The notes under the pieces: generated by a model
Databases searched by the model: none
Told to the model about the DNA's origin: nothing
What the model saw: the letters and a program-made list of their open reading frames with translations, nothing else
Source of the DNA: Bryopsis sp. KO-2023
Lineage: Eukaryota > Chlorophyta > Ulvophyceae > Bryopsidales > Bryopsidaceae
Length of the DNA stretch: 64,000 bases
Assembly: GCA_030272585.1 (NCBI GenBank)
Contig: BSYQ01000005.1
Coordinates: forward strand, 4,805,501-4,869,500
Reading direction: 5' to 3'
Shown: positions 11,347-21,340 of the stretch, piece after piece
Position numbering within the stretch: position 1 is the stretch's first letter
How the letters are laid out: each line of letters starts with the position of its first letter
Made by a program: the position numbers and the translations under genes

Positions 11347-14300
11347 ATGGCTAACAGAAACCTCGGACATAAAGTGAAACGATACGAGGAAGAGAAGTTC
11401 GATCGAAACAGACGCAACGACCGCCAGAAATCGTCGAACGGCGATGGTCGGTGCAGAGGTTTGAAACACCGTGTTGGGACGGTTGAAAGGAACATGAACG
11501 AACTCCTTAAAGGACAGAAAACGTTACTGGAACAGTTGAGCGAGATCGTGAAAGAGTCGCGACGTCTGACAGATGCTGCGAAAAGTGTGAAACGCAGAGA
11601 TCAACAAACGACGGTGGGACGAGCTTCTCGTAGGACTGGTAGACGCCAGGCGAGGAAGTTACACCAGTCGGAACTGTCAGAAAACAAAAGCGCGAGCTCT
11701 GGAACGGAGAGTGACAATGGTGTGACGGACGTCACAGGCGTCAGGTCAAGGAAAATGCATGTCGAGCATGCAGAGGACGATGCGGCGTCCACGAATGCGG
11801 ATGCGTTCGATGATCAACCTGAGGGGCAGACTAAGGCGAAGGCGAGTCCATGCGCCACGATGCCTCAGGAACCAGTTGGCGTGCATCAGGCTGGAGATCA
11901 TCAGTCGAAATCGGAAAGGATTTCGAGGAATCCAGGAAGAGATTTCAAGGGAAGCGATGACGAGGATGAAGCATCGCAGAGCACAGGAGCATCGTGTGAT
12001 GGAAAGGAGCCGACAGCGGTGGATCTAAGGGTGACCGGAGTGGGATCCAAGACATCCCTGCTGAAATTACACGGCTCGCTGGGCCATGCAGCAGTACGAG
12101 TTCTGGTCGATAGCGGAGCGTCGACGGAATTCATATCAGAACGGTTGGTAAAACGGTTGGGATTAAACATCGATGCATTCGAAAAGCATCGACCTGTGAC
12201 ATTAGCGGATGATTCGGTCGCGAATGTCGTCGGATCATGCACAACGACGATTCGATTTGGACCTTACAGAGTTCGAAGGAGATTTTTAGTCCTGGCTGAA
12301 TTGATACATGATGTTATCTTTGGGAAAAGTTGGTTATCAGAGGTGAACCCTAAAATCGACTGGGTATCACACAAGCTAAAGATCTGTCGTCCTGGAAAGA
12401 AGGATTTGGAGTTACAGGGGTACTACGGCGATGATACTGGAGGTGGCAACAGTGCGCGAAATTTGAATCTGATTTCGGCGAAACAAATGTCGAAGATCAT
12501 GCGCAGAGGTCGCGATGAGGTGTTCTCGCTGTGGATTCATGATGTCGGAGATAATGATGATTCGGAGGATTTCATGGAGTGGAGAAATTCGGAGGAATGT
12601 GGAGGCATAAGAACTGGAGGAGAATTGAGAATGGCTGAACTGCTGAATGAGAAGTCGATTGCTGAAAGACAAGACAAGTCGAAAGGAACTGCAACTCACA
12701 AAAAGGAAGCTACAGAACTGGAAACGGAACTGAACACAGAAATCGGGAAATCGGGAAGGACTGAGAGAGTGAACCAAAGGAAGGAATCGAACACAGACCA
12801 CACTGGATCAACAAATAAACTGGGGAAAAGAATTGATGGACCAAGTGGAACTCAAGCAAATTCTATCACGAACGTTGAGACTCCTAACCAAGCTAAGGCA
12901 AATCGAATAAAGGAGGAACCAATGGGAGTGCCCAAACATGGAAGTGTGAATGTGGATTCGAAACTGGAACACATGATCGAAAAACTGCCCAAGGAACTGG
13001 AAAAACTCAAGGCAGTGCTTCGTCGTCATGCAGATCGGTTCCCGGAGGATTTACCGACGAAGCTTCCACCTCACAGAAAGTTCGACTTCGAAATAAACGA
13101 ACAGGAAGGAGCGCAACCGGTCTCAAGACCGATCTACCGGTTAAGCCCGGCTGAACTCAAAGAACTTCGGAAACAGCTCGACTACCTTCTCCAGCACGGA
13201 ATGATAAGGCCTTCACACAGCCCATACGGAGCTCCCGTCCTGTTCGCGCCAAAAGCAGACGGGACTCTTCGTTTCTGCATCGATTATAGGATGCTCAACA
13301 AACAGACTCTCCGCTCGAAGTACTCCCTCCCGAGAATGGACGAAATGGTCGACCAGGTGGAAGGAGCGAAGTGGTTCACAAAAATCGACTTAAGGAGCGG
13401 TTACTGGCAGGTCCGCATCAAAAACGAGCATATCCACAAGTCGGCGTTCCGAACGCGCTACGGCCACTTTGAATGGCTAGTGATGCCGTTCGGGTTCGCT
13501 GACGCGCCGGCCTATTTCATGCGGCTGATGAACGACACCCTCCGCCCCTACCTCGACAAATTCGTTCTAGTGTTTCTGGACGACGTGCTGATTTTCAGTA
13601 AGGATGCCGACTCGCACGCCGACCACGTGCGTTTGGTGCTGGAAAAGCTGGAGGAGCAAGGACTGTATGCGAAGTGCAGTAAGTGTGAGTTTGGAAAAAG
13701 CGGCGTCGAGTTTCTGGGAACGTGGCTGGAACGGGATGGAACTTACCCCACGGCGGAAAAAGTTAAATCGATAAAAGAATGGCCGACGCCGAAGTCTGTA
13801 CACGACGTTCGCAGTTTTTTAGGACTGTGTTCGTTTTACCGAAGGTTCGTCAGGAACTTTTCGGTGCTCGCTGCCCCTTTGACGAATCTAACGAAAAAAC
13901 ACAATGGTTGGAATTGGGGACGGCTGGAGCGGCAGGCTTTCGAGTCTCTAAAAACGGCTATGACAACGACGCCAGTGCTGAAGCACTTCGACGACGAACT
14001 TCCGGTGGTGGTGGCGACAGATGCATCGCAAGCTGGCATCGGTGGTGTTCTAATGCAGCGAACAGAAAAAGGATTACACCCCGTGTGTTTCGAGTCACAT
14101 AAGTTCACGGAGGCCGAACAGAACTATCCTGTTCACGAGCAGGAGCTCCTAGCGATTGTGCACTGCCTTAAAAAATGGCGCACATATCTGGAGGGGCGGC
14201 ACTTCGTGTTGAGAACAGATAATGCGAGTTTGGTTTGGCTCGACACTCAAAAAGGATTGACTCGGAGACAAGTGCGATGGACGCAGTTCCTAGCACCGTT

Positions 14301-15791
14301 CGACTTCGACACTGTGCATATCAAGGGGACGGACAACGTTGTGGCCGACGCCTTGAGTAGGTGTCCTCAACCCAATCGGAGTTCTGGATTGAGTTCAGGA
14401 GGGGATGAGGAGTCGTCAGCCCAACAGAAGTCGTCAGGCAAAGTAATTGAGACGTGGAGAAGCGAATGTGTTGGTCGAAAAGTGGCAGAAGCGGAAAACA
14501 GAACATTACTGAAAGCGAATGAGTCGAATGACCACCAAGGAAAACAGGCAGAAAAAGGACTACAGAATCAGAAAACAATGGAACAGGAGGGGGGACTTAG
14601 TTCTCTCCAAACACCCAACAGAGAACCAAAACCAAATATCAACCAAACTGAACAAGGGAGTCTGATTGAGAAGCAAACTGGGGACAAGCTATCACAGACT
14701 GAAATAAACAAACTGCTGGAGACATCTGGTGCTGGGGATTGCACAGATGTAGAGAAGCCTTTGGGGCTACCACTGGAACAAAAGAACAAAAGGAATGGAG
14801 GGGGAGATGAAAGGAACACCCCTGACACAAGCAAACCAGAAAAGACTGGAATTTCGACTGAGGAGTTGAATGAAGGTCCAGTGGCAGCTCTAAAACCACC
14901 TAAGGGTGAGGAAAAGTCCAAGAAAGAAGTAAGGATTAATCCACAGACAACTGAGTTGAAATGTTGGTCTTCTGGAGAGGATTCTGAAGGGATCCCTGAG
15001 AAGTTAAGACCACTTGGACAGCGACTGGTAAATGATGCAGACAGTTGCAGAATGGAGGCAAACATGGCACAGAATCAAACTATGGATGGAGGAGCCCCAT
15101 CCCTGAATGTGTTGACAAGAAGTCAAGTGGAACAAGTGAAGATACCAAGAGAAAAGATCAGAACTGAGCAAGGAAAGGATGGATATTGCATCAACATCAA
15201 GGAACTACTGGAGAAACAGGATGCAAATGTCATCAAGCAATTCAAGTTACAGGAAGGAACTCTCATGAAGAAAACTGGACAATTAGTCATCCCCACATCC
15301 ATCAGACATGATGTCTTGAAAGAGGCACATGACTCAGCTACTGCAGGCCACAAGGGCAGAGAGAGGACTCTTGATCTCATCAAGAGATACTTTTACTGGA
15401 AAAGATTGGATAAGGATGTGGCTGAATATTGTAGGACCTGTCCAAAATGTCAGAAATCTAAGGCAGAAGCGAAGCTTCCAGCTGGGAAGCTGCAGCCGCT
15501 CTCGATACCGGAACGACGCTGGGAGTCGGTCAGTCTCGACTTGATCGTGCAGCTTCCGGAAACAGAACGAGGGCATTCGGCGATTGTGGTGTTCGTCGAC
15601 CGGCTGAGCAAAATGACGCACTTCATACCGACGTCGACGAGCGCGTCTGCCAAGGATTTGACGGACATATTCTTCAGAGAGGTGTGGCGACACCACGGAA
15701 TGCCGACGAGTTTGGTGTCGGACCGCGACAGTCGATTCGTCTCAGCATTCTGGCGACGACTAATGGAGCTGAGTGGGACGTCATTGAAGAT
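11347..15791 (+). CDS. Element A pol, first part: protease, RT, RNase H, integrase N-half
   Basis: The ORF begins 95 bp inside the LTR at MANRNLGHKV. Its first ~220 residues are basic with a short coiled-coil-like stretch. There is no capsid domain and no CCHC knuckle. Aspartic protease follows (DSGASTEF, ~253), then reverse transcriptase (~560-800, FLDDVLIFS ~742), RNase H (TDASQAGIGG, ~890), a low-complexity linker (~1010-1280), the integrase HHCC zinc site (~1330-1370) and the start of the DDE core (SLDLI; SDRDSRF). It is cut by element E at the duplication AAGAT (15787-15791) and continues in frame at 16438. The long polar linker between RNase H and integrase is unusual. Confidence 0.93.
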
Positions 15792-16432
15792 TGTAAGGAT
15801 TCGGCAGAATCAAAGGAGATTCAGGCAGACCTGCAGGCTTGCAGACTGGCAGTGATTGGGCTGACAGGTTAGAGCTGCAGGTTGACTGCTATGATTCTGC
15901 AGAAGCAGGAATGGTTCAGGTCCTTCAGACCTGCAGACTAAAGGACTGGTAGTCAGCAGATTGGCAGACTGACGAAGTGGCAGAGTAGTCGGGCTGACAG
16001 GGTTGCTGATGGCAGACAGGTGCTGGCAGCGTTGCAGAACGTGGGCTGCAGAGCTGGCAGGCACAAGGTTCTAGAAGGTCTTAGGTGGCAGACTCAGGAC
16101 CGCAGTACCGTGCAAGGTGTCTGAGGCTGCATGTCATGAAAGGGGACTGAAAGGAACTTGGTAGTTTGATGGTCTGCAACACTGATGCAGACTGATGTTA
16201 TGGCTTAGGATCAGTTTGGATCAGGGTTGGAAGAAACGGTATAAGTTGTTGGGGTTTGGACATTCTTGTAACCTTAGTTTGGAACCTGATCTCGCCCTTG
16301 AACCTTGCTAGGTTCAAGTGTCTCTCCCATGGTCGTTCAATAGAACGGCAGTTCAGACTGGCAGACCGGCAGGGTCGCAGTCTTCAGTGTATTGAAGCAG
16401 AAAAAGCGATCTGCAGGGGCAGAATCGTTACA
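15792..16432 (+). mobile_element. Element E: 641-bp solo-LTR-like insertion in element A integrase
   Basis: Starts TGTAAGGATTC and ends GAATCGTTACA, which are near-perfect inverted termini with TG...CA ends. A 5-bp target duplication AAGAT flanks it (15787-15791 and 16433-16437). Size, termini and duplication fit a solo LTR, but a short TIR element cannot be excluded. It has no coding capacity and many CTGCAG/GGCAGAC repeats. An inverted partial copy lies at 1-311. Confidence 0.85.
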
Positions 16433-16437
16433 AAGAT

Positions 16438-17288
16438 GAGCTCGGCGTTTCACCCGCAGACCGACGGACAAACGGAGAGGATGAACCGCGTGTTAGAGGA
16501 GACGCTACGCTGTTATGTCGACGCACGACGGCGCGACTGGGACGAGAGATTGCCGGCCGCCGAGTTCGCGTACAACAATGGAAAACATACGTCGACGGGT
16601 CACACGCCGTTCTATTTGAACTCGGGAGCACCCGTTAGTGCCGATGGCGCTTATCGGAGGTCGACGCGTAGAGAGCGAGATTCGCGGCGTGCACGACATT
16701 CTGTCGAACATGAAGAATGACTTGGATTTGGCAAAACAACTGTGGAAACAAGCTCAGGAGAGGCAACGGAAGTATGCCGACAAGTCGCGACGTGAAGAAG
16801 AGTTCGCGGTTGGAGAACGAGTCTTGTTGACGACCCAGAATCTGTCATTTGCTGGCAGCGGGATTTCGCCGAAGCTCGGACCACGTTTCGTGGGACCGTT
16901 TGAGGTGGTCGCAAGAGTCGGAAAGGTTGCCTACAAGCTCAAGTTACCAGAGACGTGGAAAATTCACGACGTTTTCCATATTGTGAGATTGCGGAGATTT
17001 AAGGAGTCGTCAGACTTTCGACGACCTGAGCCAGAGCCGCCAGCACCGGTGATTAATGAAGAGGAACTCGAATACGAAGTCGAGAGGGTGCTGGATCACA
17101 AGGAAACGAAACGAGGACGGAAGGTGACGAGGAGATATCTGATTCGCTGGGTCGGCTATGGAATCGAACACGATTCCTGGGAGCCGTGGAAGCACTTGGT
17201 TAACGCGTCAGAAAGGGTGGCGGCATACCACCAACTGGTCGGAATCCAGCCTACGAAGGAAGAAGCTATCCTTCGGGGGCGGACGTGA
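16438..17288 (+). CDS. Element A pol, second part: integrase C-half and chromodomain
   Basis: Resumes after element E with SSAFHPQTDGQTERMNRVLE, containing the integrase catalytic Glu. Near 16630-16640 the frame shifts by one base: upstream reads FYLNSGAP, while LVPMALIGG needs the next frame. The rest runs from there to TGA at 17288. It includes the integrase GPY/F-like region (LGPRFVGPFEVVARVGKVAY) and a C-terminal chromodomain (about 17060-17230, RYLIRWVGYG ... DSWEP), which steers integration to particular chromatin. The frameshift should disable this copy. Confidence 0.9.
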
Positions 17289-18015
17289 TTGGTGGTGACG
17301 ACTTTACGACGATCGAGGCGAAGGACGACCGGAATACCTACAGACTGACGGATCGCGAGGGGGCGGTTATCGGATTGCGTGATGGGTACTACCGCTAGGC
17401 GACCGCAGACTGCTTTGGGTAAGTCGCTGGAAACCGATCGAAGTCGAAGTGGAAGTTTTTAGAAAAGAGGATTCGAAAAGGAAGTGAAAAGAAAATCGAA
17501 TTTGGGTAGCCTGGGAAGAGGCTAGTGTTTTGAAACCTGAATGACCTGATTGTTTATTGACTGGGGATTTCTTATTTTTACTGGAACATTTGGGATTCTA
17601 GGGACTGGATTCCTGTGTTTTGATTTTTCTGTACTCCCTAGCACTTCCTGGACTTTGAATGTTTTGATTATGTTTCTGGAGGGGAGTTTGCTAGAGTGCT
17701 GGCTGTGAACTGTTTATTTGCTAGCTGGAGGTCAGTGGGATATTGATTGATTGACTGTTTAGTGAACTGACTTGGGTTGGATTCGAACTCGAGTGGGCTA
17801 GAATGAAATGAGCTGAGCTTTGCCTTTTGGGATTGGCTCGCTTGAGAGAACGGGATAGTGGGACGTTTTTCTCTCTATTCTCGGATTGATTCGGATTCGG
17901 ACTTTGACGGACTTTGGACTGATTTTTGGGATACGATCCTGAGTTGCTCTTTTGGATTTTGATAGATGTGACCTCACTCGCCTGACTGGAGTTTAGTCGG
18001 TGAGGTGGAGGGGAT
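17289..18015 (+). other. Element A 3' untranslated region
   Basis: No ORF of note and in particular no displaced gag. It ends in the purine tract GTGGAGGGGAT immediately before the right LTR. Confidence 0.6.
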
Positions 18016-18227
18016 TGTAGTCGGGTTACTGATTATCGGGCTAGTTAGAGCCACATGACTGACTTTCTCGGTGTCCGACATGGAGTTAGGATAAAGGGCG
18101 CTATTGGGATTGTATCGAGGACCATATTTTGACCTCTGTAAGACATTGACGCTCGATAGAGCTTGTGACCCCGACCATCTCTCTCTCTCACGACCACTCC
18201 CTCTCATCAACAACGTGACCCTCTACA
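18016..18227 (+). repeat. Element A right (3') LTR
   Basis: 212 bp, apparently identical to 11040-11251, followed by ACGCT, the second copy of the target duplication. Confidence 0.95.
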
Positions 18228-18232
18228 ACGCT

Positions 18233-18619
18233 AGAATGGAAAAGCCATGGGTTGTGAGCACAGATTGTGAGCACAACAAGGTAAAAGGAACCAAATTTTC
18301 TGACCGAATTGTTGTGAGTGATCCAAAGATTCGAGGGTTACTCCGAAAATTCTGTGGTAACAATGGTGTCGGACGATTCAAGAATGGCAGTGGATTGTCG
18401 AGAGAGGCATATACAGAAATGGTGGGACTAGTGCCGGGATTTGCTGTGGAACTGTGCAAGAATCCCATCGAGAATGATGGCAAACTTTTTTGCCAGAAGA
18501 ATTCTAGGGAGATGGTTTTTAATTTAGGAACTAATGCACCGTGTTCCTTATATATCCGGCCAGTTATTTCGGATATTCTAAAGAAGATTCTAGAAAAGAG
18601 AGAAATATGCTTGTGTTTG
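18233..18619 (+). CDS. KDZ transposase, second part (129 codons)
   Basis: Continues the transposase frame exactly after the ACGCT duplication, starting RMEKPWVVSTDCEHN. This is the region between the first and second catalytic residues of the KDZ core. It is cut at 18619 by element B (duplication GTTTG) and resumes at 37713. I see no stop or frameshift in this piece. Confidence 0.85.
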
Positions 18620-18996
18620 TGTAAAGAGCCGTGGGGGTATAAGACAAAAGGAACTTTTACAAACACGAACAACACGGTCTAAGGCGAGAAGCCTTAAGAC
18701 TCGTCAACCGTTGACCCGGGTTCGAATCCCGTCAACGGTCCCAACCGTAACTGTCTCCAATTCCAACTCACGTGACCCCGGACTACACCGTCCGGATACA
18801 GTCACACATGTCACTCGTTCCATCACACTATCACATCACATTACTTCCTGTTACGTCACGGGTCAGACGGCTACATAACCGACTTGACCTCTGTAACCAC
18901 CGTCGCCCACTGGTTCGCTAGTGCGACCGTTACTATTCTCTGGACTGAGAGGTCCCGGGATCAAGTCCCACCTCTCGCACTTTAGAAACTGTCACA
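18620..18996 (-). repeat. Element B LTR (its 3' LTR) with two tRNA T-arm-like segments
   Basis: 377 bp, TGTAAAGAGCC...ACTGTCACA on the plus strand. It contains GGGTTCGAATCCC at about 18719, a perfect Pol III B-box match inside a GTTGAC/GTCAAC stem. A second T-arm-like hairpin with GGGATCAAGTCCC lies at about 18957, inside AGAGG/CCTCT arms. Neither forms a complete tRNA. Both are repeated in the other LTR. Confidence 0.9.
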
Positions 18997-19316
18997 AGAC
19001 TCCCCCTGACCTTAGAAATCTGGCCCCCAGACCTAAGGTCACCAAATAACACATACAGAAATCCAGCAAGAAAGAATAGAGCCCTCCCCCAAAAGCAAGA
19101 AGGAAAAATCCCAAAGACCTCCCAAAAAGCAAAAAGGAAAAACCCCATCTGAAAGACCATCCCAAAGACAGTAGAAAAGAAAACAGCTGACCTGGCCTCA
19201 GCACTAACACCAACTCCCCTGAACCCCCAACAGTCATAGACTAAAATTCCTTTCTCATTCCCATATCTCTGCAGGGATATCTTTCATTTACTCACTCTTC
19301 AACTCTTGAAGTCCTC

Positions 19317-20602
19317 TTATCTCCACCTCCAAACTCTCTTCTCCTGCTCTGTTGCTTCCAAGTGTTTCTGCTGGAAGTATGCTGCTGCAATATCTGGACA
19401 GTTTTCCAGGTTCCTGATAGGCTCCCAGCTATCATGGCCCCTGTCATATCCTTGCCATCTGATCAAGAACTCCCTTGAAGTTCTCCCCCTGCCTCTGCCT
19501 CTTCTGACCTCTCTGTGATCCAAAAACATCTCCACATGGAACTCTGGGGTTCCATCAATGATCTCTGCTGGCAGTGGGTTGGGTTCCCTGTTCCCATACT
19601 GCTCATCTTGAATGTATCTTCTTAGCTTTGAGATGTGGAACACTGGATGCAGACTCCACTGCTGAGGGACTTCCAGTTCATAGGCCACTTGACCCACTCT
19701 CTTCACAATCTTGAATGGGCCCACATATTTGGGACCCAACTTCTTGCATCTGTCCCCAGCCAGCTTCAAGTCCTTGGTACTCAAAAGGACCACATCATCC
19801 ACCTGAAACTCATCATCTCTTCTATGCTTGTCAGCATTCTGCTTCTGTCTGTTCTGAGCTCTGGCAATGCATGTCTTGGCCACTTCCACATCCATCCTCA
19901 GGTCATTCAATATCTCATCCACACCTCTGATGGGTGTCTCAATCTTCTTCCTCCCCAATAAGGCTGCAGGCACCAAGGGTTCATCTCCAGAATTTAAGTA
20001 GAATGGGCTATACCCAGTGCTTGCTTGCTTCCCTTGGTTATAAACAAATTCAGCTGCACTCAACTTTAGATCCCAATCAGTTTGAGAGTGATCCACATAG
20101 GCTCTGAGGCTTTCCTCCAGTATCCTGTTGAGCCTCTCTGTTTGGCCATCTGACTGAGGATGTCTGGCAGATGACATCTTCAATGTTGTCCCCACCAGCT
20201 TCATCAACTCCTTCCACAGTTCAGATGTGAACCTGGCATCCCTATCAGATACCAGGTCCTCAGGCATCCCATGATGTCTCCATACCTCATCAAATATCAT
20301 CCTGGCCATCCCTGCTGCTCCAATGGTTCCTTGGGTGGCACAGAAATGGGACATCTTGGACATCCTGTCCACAAAAACCACAATGGCATCCTTCCCTCTG
20401 GCTGTTTTGGGCAGTCCTGTGATGAGGTCCAAACTCACAGAGCTCCATCTCCTAGTTGGAATCTGCAATGGCTGCAAATCCCCTGCAAGTTTCTTGGTTG
20501 ATGCTTTAGTCTTTTGGCACACTGGGCAGCTCCTGCAATATTGGGCTACCTCCTGGGACATCTTCTTCCACCAGAAATGCTGTTGCAACACAGCTAGTGT
20601 TC
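19317..20602 (-). CDS. Element B pol, second part: integrase and chromodomain
   Basis: Reads on the minus strand from 20602, in frame with the part ending at 24332 once element D is excised. It holds the rest of the HHCC zinc site (CRSCPVCQKTK) and the integrase core (SLDLITGLP; SDRDARF; RHPQSDGQTERLNRILEE). The GPY-like region (LGPKYVGPFKIVKRVGQVAY) and a C-terminal chromodomain (FLIRWQGYDRGHDSWEP) follow. Joined, the pol ORF is 1,498 codons including stop, with no lesion. Confidence 0.93.
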
Positions 20603-20607
20603 TCTCC

Positions 20608-20843
20608 TGTTACAAAAACCTCCCAGAACCCTCCCTCGAAGCCTCCTTAACCCATCAAACCCCCACTCATTGATGGGACCCTTGACTAATGTCATTAGGG
20701 CGAGGCACCAGGGTTCTTGAGCTATAGGATCTCCTATTGGGATCCTATGGACCTTAAGCTCTGACTAGGCTATCACTAGTGCCCGTAGCTAGTCTGTAGC
20801 TCTAGCTAGTGCTTACTAGACATCTCGGTGATCACTTGTAACA
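20608..20843 (-). repeat. Element D LTR (its 3' LTR)
   Basis: 236 bp with TG...CA ends, apparently identical to 24096-24331. The adjoining CCCCCTCC tract is the polypurine tract on the minus strand. Confidence 0.95.
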
Positions 20844-20989
20844 GTGCCCCCTCCTTAGATGTGAAGCCGCCTCGGGTTCACTAGGAATCAAATGCATGAT
20901 AGGCATCATACAAATGATAGTGTCTAGTAGTTACACTATTTTAAGAGAGGAGATCATCATCATCCAGTGGCCAACTGTGATATGATGTC

Positions 20990-21340
20990 TCAAACCTTCG
21001 CTTGTGATCTCCTTCGGATCGTGCGAGGTGGTACAATCGATTGTGCTTGAGATTGGTGAAACTCGTCAACCAATTCTCGCGCGTGCACGACATTCTGTTC
21101 CGGTTCCCATGAGTTGTGCTCATGACCGTATCCAACCCATTTCACTAGGAATTCTGTGTAGCATTTCTTGCCCCTACGTCGCTCTCTGCGATCAAGAATG
21201 CGCTCAACCTCCCATTCCAAGTCACCTTCAATCTCGATAGGTGGCGGGGGTTGCACAGTTCCTTTAGCCCAATATGGCTTCAAGAGTGAAGCATGGAACA
21301 CCGGATGTATGGGCAAAGTATCAGGAAGCTTTATTAGGAA
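20990..21340 (-). pseudogene. Element D residual integrase tail and chromodomain
   Basis: Minus-strand frame reading KLPDTLPIHPVFHASLLKPY then a chromodomain (EFLVKWVGYGHEHNSWEP). It matches the C-terminus of element C pol. It follows directly on the early-RT block but in another frame, so the internal deletion fused two distant parts of pol out of frame. Whether it is translated is doubtful. Confidence 0.85.

Larger units (their letters stand above)
11040..18227 (+). mobile_element. LTR retrotransposon A: gag-less Ty3/gypsy chromovirus
   Basis: Two 212-bp LTRs (11040-11251 and 18016-18227, TGTAGTC...CTCTACA) look identical by eye. The element has a 5-bp target duplication, a primer-binding site one base inside the left LTR, and a purine tract before the right LTR. 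It lies inside the KDZ transposase gene. It contains a pol frame (protease, RT, RNase H, integrase, chromodomain) but no gag. Element E interrupts integrase. Confidence 0.95.

Noticed and set aside
18700-18745. Possible true tRNA genes in the B LTRs and at 34727-34797
   Set aside because: T-arms and B boxes are good but acceptor and anticodon stems do not pair, and the LTR copies are duplicated with the element.
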